Source of the DNA: Marilutibacter chinensis | GTDB taxonomy: Bacteria > Pseudomonadota > Gammaproteobacteria > Xanthomonadales > Xanthomonadaceae | Assembly: GCF_021725675.1 (NCBI RefSeq) | Contig: NZ_JAKJPO010000023.1 | Coordinates: forward strand, 1 to 37,291 | Length of the DNA: 37,291 nt | Direction of reading: 5' to 3' | Shown: in pieces, positions 9,101 to 17,348 of the stretch | How positions within the stretch are numbered: position 1 is the stretch's first letter | How the letters are laid out: every line of letters begins with the position of its first letter | Notes under the pieces: model-generated | Databases searched by the model: none | The model's input: the letters and a program-made list of their open reading frames with translations, nothing else | What the model was told of the DNA's origin: nothing | Translations under genes and position numbers: made by a program

Positions 9101-9945
9101 CGCGGCCAGCTGCGGTTCTCGCGTCCCGCCAGCAGTTCGTCGAACGCCTTCGCCATGCTGGGCCGCTTCACCCTCGCGCCGTGCAGGATCTTGCGGTCGA
9201 ACGCATGCCCGACCAGGGCCTGCGCATCCGCGGCATGCTGTTCGATCGCTTGCAGCAGATGCGCCGTCGCGACCTCCAGGGCAGGCGTCGGATCCGGCGG
9301 CAACGGCGCGTCCGGCGGCAGCAGTACCGGCTCGCGCAGCAGATCCTTGAGGTCGGCGGCCAGCGCGGCGGGGCCTTCCTTCCACAGGCCGGCGAGATCG
9401 TCGGCGCCGGCGGCATCGACCGCGTGCGCGCGCCACAGGTCGGCGGCCAGCGCCTCGCGCAGGGCGCGGTCGTTGCCGAGCAGTTCGGGGGGGTCGAAAC
9501 CCTGGCCGCTCTCCAGCGCGTGCTCGCGCAGCACCCGCGCGCAGAAGCCGTGGATGGTGAAGATCGCGGCGAGGTCCATCTCCAGCACGGCCTGGCGCAG
9601 ACGGCGGCGCAACGCATCGTCGCCCTCGCCGCTGCGCGCGCGATGCAGTCCGAGCAGCCGGCGGGTCAGGACGACGGCGGGACCGTCGGTCTCGGACGGC
9701 ATGGCGTCCACCTGCTCCAGCGCCAGCTGCAGGCGTTCGCGGATGCGCCGGCGCAGCTCCTGGGTGGCCGCCTCGGTGAAGGTCACCGCCAGGATCTCGC
9801 CGACGCGCAGGCCGCGCTCGACCACCAGCCGGGTCACCAGCGTGGCCAGGGTGTAGGTCTTGCCGGTGCCGGCGGAGGCTTCGACCAGATGCACCCCGTC
9901 GAGGGCGAGCTCCAGCCAGGGGTCGAAGGCGGGCGCGGCGCTCAT
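6166..9945 (-). CDS. recB: RecB, exodeoxyribonuclease V beta subunit
   Basis: This 1259-residue subunit (E. coli RecB 1180) is the 3'-5' helicase and nuclease of RecBCD. The Walker A ASAGTGKT lies at residues 23-30. Helicase motifs DEFQDTDARQW, LIGDPKQAIYGFRGGD, LSQNFRS, TLHKSKGLEYPLVYLP and LLYVGLTRAEHAL follow. The C-terminal nuclease domain has WYLLDYKSNRL (the D-x-K metal/catalytic pair) and YDLQALIYTLALHRWL. The start at 9945 overlaps the recC stop by ATGA. A longer frame reaching 10164 runs inside recC and is rejected because homology starts just after this ATG. Both enzymatic domains look intact. Confidence 0.95.
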   Translation of the reverse strand: MSAAPAFDPWLELALDGVHLVEASAGTGKTYTLATLVTRLVVERGLRVGEILAVTFTEAATQELRRRIRERLQLALEQVDAMPSETDGPAVVLTRRLLGLHRARSGEGDDALRRRLRQAVLEMDLAAIFTIHGFCARVLREHALESGQGFDPPELLGNDRALREALAADLWRAHAVDAAGADDLAGLWKEGPAALAADLKDLLREPVLLPPDAPLPPDPTPALEVATAHLLQAIEQHAADAQALVGHAFDRKILHGARVKRPSMAKAFDELLAGRENRSWPRGDKLHVDKLRPGKLLDFCYDDRRDQVPASPLFDALDAWFEADDAVQAWSSRRRAALLHRLRADAHVRLAALKRQRRVQTYDDLIDGVAAALEGPHGDLLAERLREQYEAALVDEFQDTDARQWRIFDRVFGTGSADGDREPPHPTAGHGPTALGSTPTGGSQARFLALIGDPKQAIYGFRGGDVHAYLDAAADTSRAPLLSQNFRSRPSVLAAIDALYAQAGAAAFVDPRIAFHPITPGGKREDGDFQRDDAAAPALTVWQAPPQPPDDKGKVRPWSAEDSRQLATRACVAAIHAVLSEGRAGRALIDGRPVRPGDIAVLVRSHAEATRIQRALAEAGIAAVAAGRQSLYATAEAGELHALLLALLHGGDDGRLRAALSTVLVGVDATGIDALERDPDAARLWQQQAHGWRERFARGGPLALVGELCAANAERLLGLADGERRVSNYLQLAEALQEMQARTLGLQGLVDAFGRRIASADADDETQLLRLESDARRVQIVTLHKSKGLEYPLVYLPFVGIGGRAKSPGNYCIAHDPVEGRRLHWKLDLPEAGWQSARIRWEEEQRAEDARLLYVGLTRAEHALWLAAGPFHSHARSPLAPMLGDLAGLAGTPGVVIDTAAPPAALPRLPAETDAAVPPARAASRRLDPDWWVYSFTQLAHADGGDRAAASTLPAAGGHDESLPEDAEDAAFDPRFAGTRFGVALHAALEDTDFAAWRGWRPGDAAPESERVHLARALEANGYAADALEDGIAFTTVLAGHTLTVALPEGLRLCDLAPGARRPEIEFQFALAPTRVDALLELLHAHGVVAGRHGFGLRQRLEGLMTGLIDLTYVHDGRWYLLDYKSNRLPRYDGASLDAAMTHSEYDLQALIYTLALHRWLRFRLGDHNDGGAYDYGRDFGGIRYLFCRGLDAARDDSPGIHAHRFEPALVHALDALFSGHAVAGDVGYARGLPASPHAGEGRRSGGSPSAGQRPGERA

Positions 9946-12900
9946 TCGGCGTCCTCCGCATCCCAGTCGTCCGGCAGGAGCAGCGCCGCGTCGTCGTCCT
10001 GCCCGGAATCGAACGCGCCGCGCGTCACCAGGCCGAAGATCGTCCGCGACAGCCGCGCGAACTCGGCCCGGGCCGCGGCATCGGCGAACGGGTCGCAGCC
10101 GCGCAGCGCCAGCCGCAGCGCCTCGTCGTCGCCTTCGGCCCATTGCCGGGGGCCGCCACGCCATTGCTTCGCCGCCGCGCCGATGCCGCGCCCCGGATCG
10201 GCGGCAGTGAAGAAGGCCCAGCCGCTGTAGGGCGCGAACGGCAGCGGGCGTCGCAGACCTTCGCGGCGCAGCGCGATCAGGGCGCGCAGGGCATCGGCGG
10301 CCTTTTCACGGCCGATCGGTTCGCGCAGATGCGGGCCGATGCCATCGGCCTCGTGGAACTCGACCAGGGGCAGCGCCAGTCCGCAGGCTTCGGCCAGCAG
10401 CCAGTCGAGGCCATTGCGGATCGCGGAGTTGCCGCTGGGCATGCCGAAGCGCAGGCGCGCGAGACCGTGCGGCCAGGCATCGGCAAGCCGGCCATGCAGG
10501 CGCAGGTCGTCGATCCGCACCTCGCAGGGGATCGAACCGGCCACGGCCTCGCCGCGCCATCGGCCGAATTCGCGGACGTAGGGCCGCACCTGGGCGATGA
10601 CGTCGGCCAGGGTGCGCCGCCCCGGCGGGCCGGACGGCAGCAGGCCGCGGGCGCGCAACGTGGCGTACAGGGTGTCGTCGCCCTCGCCGGCCGCGTCCAG
10701 CAGCGCGTCGAACACCGCGCGCTGCAGGCGCTGGCGTTCCAGGCCGCGGCCGGGGGCCTGCAGCGGCTCGGTGTCGTCGCCCGCCTCGCCGGGCTCCGGC
10801 AGGCGCAGGCCGAGGCGCTGGCGCAGGAAGCCGTCCACGGGCGCGACGAGGAAGCGGCGCAGCGCGTCGATCGAGAGCTCGCTTTCCGGCTCGGCGGGCG
10901 CGGCCAGCTCGAACCCGGGCGGTATCCACGGCGCCAGCGGCGTGCGTGCGCCGGCGAGACGGCCGGCGGCGGAATGCCAGTGGCCGCGATAGCTGAAACG
11001 GCGCGGGTCGGCCGCCTCGCCGGCGCCGAACGCGGCCGGCGAGAACGGCTGCAGGGTGTGCTGCAGCACCAGGGCGCGCTCGACATCGGCCTTCTGCCTG
11101 GCCCGCTCGGCACCGTCGGCAGCGGCGACATGGTAGTCGGCCGCCGCCGACAGCAGCTCGCTGACCAGCGCCGACGGTTCGCGCACGCTGCCGTCGCGCG
11201 GGTCGGCGCCGAGCCAGCTCAGATAGAAGACGTCCTGCGCGGAGGCGAACAGCTGCAAGAACAGGAAGCGGTCGTCCTCGCGGGTGGAGCGGTCGCCGTG
11301 GCGGCGCCGCTCGGTGCCCAGTTCGGCGGTCAGCCGGTTCAGGCCGGCGGCGGGGTCGCGACGGGGAAAGTCGCCGTCGTTCATGCCCAGCAGGCAGATC
11401 ACCCGGAACGGCAGCAGCCGCATCGGCACCATCCGCGCGAAGCTGACCCCGCCGGTGAGCAGCGGCGCGCGGGTATCGGCCTCGCCCAGCACCGCGGCGA
11501 AGTGCGCGCGCACCGCCTCGGCCGGGACCGGTTCGGCGAACGCCAGGCGCCCGGCGTCGTGGGCGAAGCCGTCGATCAGGCTGCGCAGCCGGTCCAGCGC
11601 GCGTTGCCCGCCGGGCGTCGCCGGAGGCCGCGGCAACAGGACGTCGAGCAGGTCCAGCAGGCGTTCGCGCCACTGCTCCGGCGGCATCGCCTCCCCGAGC
11701 AGGCGCTCGTGGCGGGCGAGCACCCGCAGCAGGCGCAGCAGGATGTCCAGCGCATCCAGCGCGCTGCCCTCCAGATCCGGCCATGGCGCCACCGCGCCAT
11801 TGCCGCCGCTTCCGGGTACCGGTGCCTCGCTGCCGGTGGCATGGCCGAGCAGCAGCCGGTCCAGTGCGAACTGCCAGGTGTAGGCATCGTCCGCGGGGGC
11901 GCCGTGGCGGGCACGATGCGGGGCGTCCAGGCCCCAACGGGCTCCGGCAGCATGCAGCCAGCCATGAAGGCGCTCGAAGGCGGCGGCATCGAGACCGGCT
12001 GCCTGGGCCAGCGGCGGGCTGGCGAGCAGGTCGAGCATCTCCTCCAGGCCGAAACGCGAGACCGGCAGCGCCAGCAGGCGCAGGAACACCTCGGCCAGCG
12101 GCTCGCCGGCCAGCGGACTGGCGTCGGCCATCGCGTACGGGATCGGCCTGTCCTGGCTCTCGCCGCCGAACACCGCGTCCAGGTACGGCACATAGGGATC
12201 GATATCGGGCGCCAGCACGGCGATCTCGCGCGGCTGCAGCGGCGGGTCGAAGCGCCGGCCCTCGGGCGAGGACGGCTCCAGCAGCGCGCGCAGGCGGTCG
12301 TGCAGCACCTGCAGTTCGCGCAACCGGGTGTGGCAGGCATGGAACTGCAGGCTGGGGTCGCCGCCATCGAACGCGATGCCGGTCGCCGGCGCGGGGCGCC
12401 GGTGGAACAGATCGGCCTGCATGCGGTGCAGCAGGCTGGTCGATCCCGCCTCCGCCGTCTCCGGCTCGACATACGCGGAAATCTCGCCCGACGGATGCAC
12501 GACCTCGTAGCTGCCCAGCAGGGCGATGAAGTCGCGACCGGCCGCACCCCAGTCGCGCAGCAACGGGTTCTCGCCATCCTCGACCCCGAACGGGTCGGGA
12601 TCGCCGCCGCGCACGCGTTCGCCGAGCGTGCGCAGATCGCCCCAGTACGCGCGGGTCGGGGTCGGCAGATAGAAATGCAGGGTGCCGACGCGGGCCTGGG
12701 TCGCCATCACCCGCAGCACGTCGGGCGAGACGTTCAGGGTGGCGAAGGCGAACAGGCGCACCGGCAGTCCGCGCGGCAGCGCGCCGTCTGTACCGGCCCC
12801 GCCGCCGTCGAAGCGGGCGAGGTAGTCCTGGATGCGGCGGGCACGATGGGAGCGGCCACGGGCGACCGTGCGCCACAGGATCGCCTGCGGGTCGTCGGGA

Positions 12901-13376
12901 TCGGCTCCGGCCTCCCAGCGCAGCAGCCAGTCGCGACGCCATGCCAGGTACTTGGCGTAGACCCCGGCCAGCTCACTGGCGAGGGTCCACGGCCGCGCCG
13001 GGTCGCCGGCGGCCAGGTAGGCGGACAGCGCGGCCATCGCCGGACGCGCCATCAGCGCATCGTCGCGCAGGGCCGCGTACAGGGCCCATTGCAGACCTCC
13101 AGCGTCGAGGTCGTCGTCGGCACCGCCGAGATTCGCGTCCAGCGCGCGGGCGACGAACTCGCCCGGGGTCAGGAACTCCAGATTGGCGGCGATGCCATGC
13201 GCCTCGGCCAGGGTCGCCTGCAGCCAGCGCCGCATCGCGACCTGCGGAATCAGCACCAGGTCCGGCTCCAGCAACCCCTGCCCGGGGGCCGGCGCGCGCA
13301 GCTCGTCCGCCATCAGCTGCGCGAGCACATCCAGCGCATTGGAATGGTAGAGACGGAAGTCGGTCGCGCCCGGCAT
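9942..13376 (-). CDS. recC: RecC, exodeoxyribonuclease V gamma subunit
   Basis: This 1144-residue subunit (E. coli RecC 1122) holds the complex together and scans for Chi. Family hallmarks include LYHSNALDVLAQLM at the N-end, PQVAMRRWLQ, IAANLEFLTPGEFV, REIAVLAPDIDPYVPYLDAVF, IPYAMADAS, and PFRVICLLGMNDGDFPRRDP. The ATG at 13376 is chosen because the family N-terminus begins directly there. A 68-residue upstream extension is low-complexity and overlaps a REP-like palindrome. It is the first gene of recC-recB-recD. The 458 bp gap to mlaF must hold divergent promoters for both operons. Confidence 0.94.
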   Translation of the reverse strand: MPGATDFRLYHSNALDVLAQLMADELRAPAPGQGLLEPDLVLIPQVAMRRWLQATLAEAHGIAANLEFLTPGEFVARALDANLGGADDDLDAGGLQWALYAALRDDALMARPAMAALSAYLAAGDPARPWTLASELAGVYAKYLAWRRDWLLRWEAGADPDDPQAILWRTVARGRSHRARRIQDYLARFDGGGAGTDGALPRGLPVRLFAFATLNVSPDVLRVMATQARVGTLHFYLPTPTRAYWGDLRTLGERVRGGDPDPFGVEDGENPLLRDWGAAGRDFIALLGSYEVVHPSGEISAYVEPETAEAGSTSLLHRMQADLFHRRPAPATGIAFDGGDPSLQFHACHTRLRELQVLHDRLRALLEPSSPEGRRFDPPLQPREIAVLAPDIDPYVPYLDAVFGGESQDRPIPYAMADASPLAGEPLAEVFLRLLALPVSRFGLEEMLDLLASPPLAQAAGLDAAAFERLHGWLHAAGARWGLDAPHRARHGAPADDAYTWQFALDRLLLGHATGSEAPVPGSGGNGAVAPWPDLEGSALDALDILLRLLRVLARHERLLGEAMPPEQWRERLLDLLDVLLPRPPATPGGQRALDRLRSLIDGFAHDAGRLAFAEPVPAEAVRAHFAAVLGEADTRAPLLTGGVSFARMVPMRLLPFRVICLLGMNDGDFPRRDPAAGLNRLTAELGTERRRHGDRSTREDDRFLFLQLFASAQDVFYLSWLGADPRDGSVREPSALVSELLSAAADYHVAAADGAERARQKADVERALVLQHTLQPFSPAAFGAGEAADPRRFSYRGHWHSAAGRLAGARTPLAPWIPPGFELAAPAEPESELSIDALRRFLVAPVDGFLRQRLGLRLPEPGEAGDDTEPLQAPGRGLERQRLQRAVFDALLDAAGEGDDTLYATLRARGLLPSGPPGRRTLADVIAQVRPYVREFGRWRGEAVAGSIPCEVRIDDLRLHGRLADAWPHGLARLRFGMPSGNSAIRNGLDWLLAEACGLALPLVEFHEADGIGPHLREPIGREKAADALRALIALRREGLRRPLPFAPYSGWAFFTAADPGRGIGAAAKQWRGGPRQWAEGDDEALRLALRGCDPFADAAARAEFARLSRTIFGLVTRGAFDSGQDDDAALLLPDDWDAEDAE

Positions 13377-13834
13377 CCGGGCATGATGCCCGAGCGCGGT
13401 CGCCGACGACGAGACCGGACTGAGCGGGCCAACCGCCTTTCGCTGGAGCGGCATGAGCCGCGAGGGCTTTACATGGGAAGGCCTCATCGCGGCTCGCGCC
13501 GCTCCTGCAGATGGAAGGCAGGGATGGGCCGGATGTGGGCCAAGTCCCCTCAACCAGGCGGCGATTCGCCCGTCACGCAAGGGGGTGTGGCAGCGCGACG
13601 ACGGCGGGGCCGTTGGTTTGCGAAGCAGACCCGGGGGAATCCCGGACGCAGCCCGGGATCGCGGCTCACACCGCTCCTATGGGTGTCGCGGTGCGGGATG
13701 CGAAGCCAATGTGCCGGACCGGAAGTCGACGCCATCGCCCCGGGCGCCGATACTCTGCCCCCTCCGGCTTCGTTCAGGCAGGTGTCGCCAAGCTTGCCTG
13801 AACGGATCGCAACCCCCTCCCCCGACGCGAGCGC
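13377..13834. repeat. recC-mlaF divergent intergenic region with REP-like palindromes
   Basis: Three copies of a REP-like unit lie here: GGAGCGGCATGAGCCGCGA (13444-13462), its inverted partner beginning TCGCGGCTCGCGCCG (13486-13504), and a third, TCGCGGCTCACACCGCTCC (13659-13677). The first two pair at 17 of 19 positions and form a BIME-like pair around a 23 bp spacer. Related copies occur at about 4107-4129 and 21324-21382. The rest holds no convincing gene; promoters for recC and mlaF must be here, but I cannot place them with confidence. Confidence 0.7.
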
Positions 13835-14644
13835 ATGACGAACGACAATCCCATCGTCCGCCTGGAAGGCGTCCGCCTGGATCGCGGCGGTCGCACCGTG
13901 CTGCGCGACATCAGCCTGGACGTGCCGCAGGGCCGGGTCGTCGCCGTGCTCGGCCCGTCCGGCAGCGGCAAGTCGACCCTGCTGGCCGCGCTGACCGGCG
14001 AGCTGCCGGCCGCCGCCGGCACCGTCGAGGTGTTCGGCAGGCCGATCCCGGACCGTCGTCGCGAGTTGCTGGAGCTGCGCAAGGGCATCGGGGTGATGCT
14101 GCAGGGCAATGGCCTGCTGACCGACCTGACCGCGGCCGAGAACGTCGCCCTGCCGCTGCGCACCCACACCACGCTGCCGAAGCCGGTGATCGACCGGCTG
14201 GTACGGATGAAGCTGCACGCGGTCGGCCTGCGCGCGGCCGCCGACGCGTTCCCGCGCGAGCTGTCCGGCGGCATGGCGCGACGGGTCGCGCTGGCGCGTG
14301 CGCTCGCGCTCGACCCGCCGCTGATGATCTACGACGAACCACTGACCGGGCTGGACCCGATCGCCAGCGGCGTGGTGATGGCCCTGGTCCGGCGCCTCAA
14401 CGACACCCTCGGGCTGACCAGCATCGTGGTCACCCACCACGTCCACGAGACCCTTCCGGTCGCCGACCACGCGATCGTGATCGCCAACGGCGGCATCGTG
14501 TTCTCCGGAAGCCCGGACGCGCTGGAAACCAGCGCCGATCCGCTGGTACGGCAGTTCCTGCGCGGCGAACCGGACGGGCCGATTCCGTTCGACAGCCCCG
14601 GCGGCTTCGGCGCCGCCCCACGTCCTGCCGAGGAGACCGCCTGA
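13835..14644 (+). CDS. mlaF: MlaF, phospholipid-transport ABC ATPase
   Basis: This 269-residue ATPase drives the inner-membrane MlaFEDB complex, which moves phospholipids between the outer and inner membranes. It has Walker A GPSGSGKST (about 46-54), signature LSGGMARRVALARA, Walker B LMIYDEPLTGLDP and the switch His in VVTHHVHE. LSGGM is typical of Mkl/MlaF-type ATPases. A C-terminal tail of about 25 residues is rich in Pro/Gly. The stop overlaps the mlaE start as TGATG, so translation is coupled. No strong Shine-Dalgarno precedes the ATG. Confidence 0.95.
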   Translation: MTNDNPIVRLEGVRLDRGGRTVLRDISLDVPQGRVVAVLGPSGSGKSTLLAALTGELPAAAGTVEVFGRPIPDRRRELLELRKGIGVMLQGNGLLTDLTAAENVALPLRTHTTLPKPVIDRLVRMKLHAVGLRAAADAFPRELSGGMARRVALARALALDPPLMIYDEPLTGLDPIASGVVMALVRRLNDTLGLTSIVVTHHVHETLPVADHAIVIANGGIVFSGSPDALETSADPLVRQFLRGEPDGPIPFDSPGGFGAAPRPAEETA

Positions 14645-15393
14645 TGGCCTTCGTCGAAGCCACCCGCGCGGTCGGGCGCGCCGGCCTGTTCTCGCTGTCG
14701 GTGCTGCGCGCGTCGAAGCCGACCGCCGACTTCTGGCGCGAGCTGGTCCGCGAGATCTACAAGATCGGCGCCCGCTCGCTGCCGATCATCGCGGTCGGCG
14801 GTGCCTTTGTCGGCCTGTCGGTGACCCTGCTCGGCTACCGCGCGCTGGACACCTACGGCGCCGCCAACCAGGTCAGCGCGATGCTCGGCCTGGGCCTGTA
14901 CCGCGAACTCGGCCCGGTGCTGACCGCGCTGCTGTTCATCGGACGCGCCGGCAGCTCGATCGCCGCCGAGCTGGGCCTGATGCGCGCCACCGACCAGATC
15001 ACCGCGCTCGGGCTGATGGCGATCGACCCGGTCGGCAAGGCGGTCGCGCCGCGGTTCTGGGCGGCGGTACTGTGCGTGCCGCTGCTGACCGCGTTCTTCT
15101 GCAGCCTCGCGATCAGCGCCAGCTACTTCGAGGCGGTGCACGTGATCGGCATCGACGCGGGGGTGTTCTGGCAGGTGCTGAAGGACAGCGTCGACTTCGG
15201 CAAGGACTTCGCGATGGCCTTCGCCAAGGCGGCGGTGTTCGGCGCGGTCGCGGCGCTGGTCGCGGCCTTCGTCGGCTACCACGCCGAACCGACCATCGAG
15301 GGCACCTCGGTCGCGACCACCCGAGCGGTGGTCAATGCCTCGCTGCTGGTGCTGATGTTCAACTTCGTCATGACCGCGCTGCTGTTCAAATGA
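14644..15393 (+). CDS. mlaE: MlaE, phospholipid-transport permease
   Basis: This 249-residue integral membrane protein of the MlaE/YrbE family forms a dimeric permease with MlaF. It shows the family pattern GGAFVGLSVTLLGYRALDTYG, RELGPVLTALLFIGRAGSSIAAELG and MRATDQITALGLMAIDP, with five or so hydrophobic helices. The ATG at 14644 shares its first base with the mlaF stop. A longer frame begins at 13453, but that part only runs across mlaF in another frame and is discarded. Confidence 0.95.
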   Translation: MAFVEATRAVGRAGLFSLSVLRASKPTADFWRELVREIYKIGARSLPIIAVGGAFVGLSVTLLGYRALDTYGAANQVSAMLGLGLYRELGPVLTALLFIGRAGSSIAAELGLMRATDQITALGLMAIDPVGKAVAPRFWAAVLCVPLLTAFFCSLAISASYFEAVHVIGIDAGVFWQVLKDSVDFGKDFAMAFAKAAVFGAVAALVAAFVGYHAEPTIEGTSVATTRAVVNASLLVLMFNFVMTALLFK

Positions 15394-15415
15394 CTCGCAT
15401 CCAAGGTGAAATGAA

Positions 15416-15967
15416 ATGAGCGCTCGCGCCCCCCGCATCGAATTCGCCGTCGGCGCCTTCCTGCTGCTGGCCCTGGCCTCGCTGCTGGTGCTGGCGATCG
15501 CCTCGACCAACGGCAGCTTCGGCTTCGGCGGCAGCACCTACGAGGTGACCGCGCGCTTCAGCAACCTCGGCCCGCTGCGGCCGAACGCGCCGGTCAAGAT
15601 CGGCGGCGTGGCGATCGGCAAGGTCGCGCGGATCGGGCTGGACCCGGTCAAGCTCGACTCGGTGGTGACGCTGGCGATCGACAGCCGCTACGACGACCTG
15701 CCGGCCGACACCAGCGCCGCGATCCTGACCAGCGGCCTGCTCGGCGAGAGCTATGTCGGTCTCAAGCCCGGCGGCGACCCGGACCCGCTCAAGGACGGCG
15801 ACGAGATATTCCTGACCCAGTCCTCGGTCGACATCATCGAACTGGTCGGCAAGTACATGTTCAGCGGCGGTGCCGACAATGCGGGCGGTAACGCCGATGC
15901 CCCGGCGGCCGGCGAGGCGCCCGCCGGCGACAACGCCGACGATGCGCTGCCCGACTACCTGAAGTGA
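15416..15967 (+). CDS. mlaD: MlaD, MCE-domain phospholipid-binding protein
   Basis: This 183-residue protein has one N-terminal membrane helix (about 10-29) followed by an MCE domain (YEVTARFSNLGPLRPNAPVKIGGVAIGKV...). It includes the typical LLGESYVGLKPGGD and ends in an acidic Ala/Gly/Asp-rich tail. The hexameric MCE ring sits in the periplasm on MlaFE and passes lipid to MlaC. It follows mlaE after 22 bases in the same operon. Confidence 0.94.
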   Translation: MSARAPRIEFAVGAFLLLALASLLVLAIASTNGSFGFGGSTYEVTARFSNLGPLRPNAPVKIGGVAIGKVARIGLDPVKLDSVVTLAIDSRYDDLPADTSAAILTSGLLGESYVGLKPGGDPDPLKDGDEIFLTQSSVDIIELVGKYMFSGGADNAGGNADAPAAGEAPAGDNADDALPDYLK

Positions 15968-16007
15968 CCGCCTTCCCTCTACAGCACTCTCCCGCAAGGA
16001 GCTGCCC

Positions 16008-16673
16008 ATGATCCGCAAGACCTTCCGCTTCGCCGCCCTGCCCCTGTCGGTCGCGCTGCTGGCCGCCACCGGCCTGCAGGCACCGGTCGCGCATGCGCAG
16101 ACGGCCGCCGCGAGCCCGGCCCCGGCGGCGACGCCGAGCAAGCTCGTCCTCGACAACAGCACCCGCATCCTCAACACGCTGGAAGCGCGCCGCGCCGAGT
16201 TCACCGCCGACCGCGGCAAGCTGCGTGCGTTCATGGCCGGCGAGTTCAACGCGATCTTCGACCGCGACTACGCCGCCCGGCTGGTGCTCGGCACCCATGG
16301 CCGCGGCGCGTCGGACGCCGACGTCAAGCTGTTCGCCGATGCGCTGGCCGAGAGCCTGATGCAGCGTTACGGCGCATCCCTGCTCGACCTCAACGCGCGC
16401 CTGCAGGTGCGGGTGAAGTCGGAGACCCCGATCCGCGGCGGCGCGATCGTCAAGGTCTCCAGCGAGTACCTGCGCCAGGGCGGCGAGCCGGTGCCGGTCG
16501 ATTACCTGATGCGCCAGAGCGGCGGCAAGTGGAAGGTGTTCGACGTGATGGTCGAAGGCGTCAGCTTCGTGCAGACCTTCCGCAACCAGTTCGACACGCC
16601 GCTGCGGCAGAAGTCGATCGCCCAGGTCGCCGCCGAGCTGAAGGCCGGCAGCCTGCAGGCCACCGCCGAGTGA
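16008..16673 (+). CDS. mlaC: MlaC, periplasmic phospholipid carrier
   Basis: This 221-residue protein has a Sec signal peptide (about 1-30, ending VAHAQ) and the MlaC/Ttg2D fold (VLDNSTRILNTLEARRAEF, FDRDYAARLVLG, WKVFDVMVEGVSFVQTFRNQF). It shuttles phospholipid between MlaA at the outer membrane and MlaFEDB at the inner membrane. An AAGGAG ribosome site lies 7 bases before ATG. The stop overlaps the GTG start of mlaB as GTGA. Confidence 0.95.
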   Translation: MIRKTFRFAALPLSVALLAATGLQAPVAHAQTAAASPAPAATPSKLVLDNSTRILNTLEARRAEFTADRGKLRAFMAGEFNAIFDRDYAARLVLGTHGRGASDADVKLFADALAESLMQRYGASLLDLNARLQVRVKSETPIRGGAIVKVSSEYLRQGGEPVPVDYLMRQSGGKWKVFDVMVEGVSFVQTFRNQFDTPLRQKSIAQVAAELKAGSLQATAE

Positions 16674-16969
16674 ACGCAGCCGCGCCCGCGGCCGTCGCCG
16701 CGGTCCGCCGCGACGGCGACGCGCTGGTGTTCGAAGGCGCGCTGGTGCGTGCGAGCTGCGCGGCGCTGTGGTCGCAGCTGAAACCGCTGCTGGCCGGCGC
16801 GCGCCGGATCGAGCTGGCCGCGGTAAACGCGATCGACAGCGCCGGCCTGGCCCTGCTCGCGGAAGTCGCCGGACGCGACGGCATCGGCGCCGTCGCCGGC
16901 AACCCGCCGGGCCTGTCCGAGCTGCGCGCCGCGTACCGGCTGGACGCGGAACTGGATTACGCCGGCTGA
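16670..16969 (+). CDS. mlaB: MlaB, STAS-domain subunit
   Basis: This 99-residue STAS-domain protein has the family motif NAIDSAGLALLAEV, where the conserved Ser/Thr lies at the MlaF-binding surface. MlaB binds and stabilises the ATPase MlaF. A GTG start at 16670 overlaps the mlaC stop and fits the coupled layout of the operon; a longer frame from 16529 runs inside mlaC and is rejected. It is the last gene of the contiguous mlaFEDCB block. Confidence 0.88.
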   Translation: MNAAAPAAVAAVRRDGDALVFEGALVRASCAALWSQLKPLLAGARRIELAAVNAIDSAGLALLAEVAGRDGIGAVAGNPPGLSELRAAYRLDAELDYAG

Positions 16970-17348
16970 GCATTCGCGAGGGCGCGGCGGTCGCCATCGC
17001 GGACGCCCGGTCTGCCTTCGGCGGATTGCCGGACGACACGCCCCGGCGCGGCCCTGGAACACCGGGAGGTCCCGGCAGGCGTGACGGTGATGGCCTCGTC
17101 GGGATGGATCCCGGATCCGGCGCCGGTAGCCGCGACCCGTTCGTGCCGGCGGCAGCCGGGCGAACGCAAGGCCGCTGCCATGCGCAAGCGCGGCATGGCG
17201 CAGGAATGCGTCGGATCAAGGCGCGCAGGACGTGTGCACTCCGACGAACCGTGCGTTTCGACAAACTGATAACCTGAACGAAGTGTTCCGGTCGCCAACG
17301 CAGGATCGCGTGGCCGGCTCCCCCCCGACCCGGATCTACACTGCCCCC
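16970..17348. other. intergenic gap between mlaB and mlaA
   Basis: This 379 bp stretch is GC-rich with no gene I can support. The frames open here are continuations or shadows of neighbouring genes. A somewhat AT-richer stretch (17250-17285) near TTTCGACAAACTGATAACCT is the best place for an mlaA promoter, but no consensus pair is clear. Confidence 0.4.

Noticed and set aside
5710..10230. 1506-codon + strand frame opposite recD/recB
   Set aside because: Antisense shadow of GC-rich recBCD; Gly/Ala/Arg/Gln-rich with no domains. The minus-strand genes carry full helicase and nuclease motifs.
10143..13838. 1231-codon + strand frame opposite recC
   Set aside because: Low-complexity shadow frame; recC on the minus strand is full length with family motifs.
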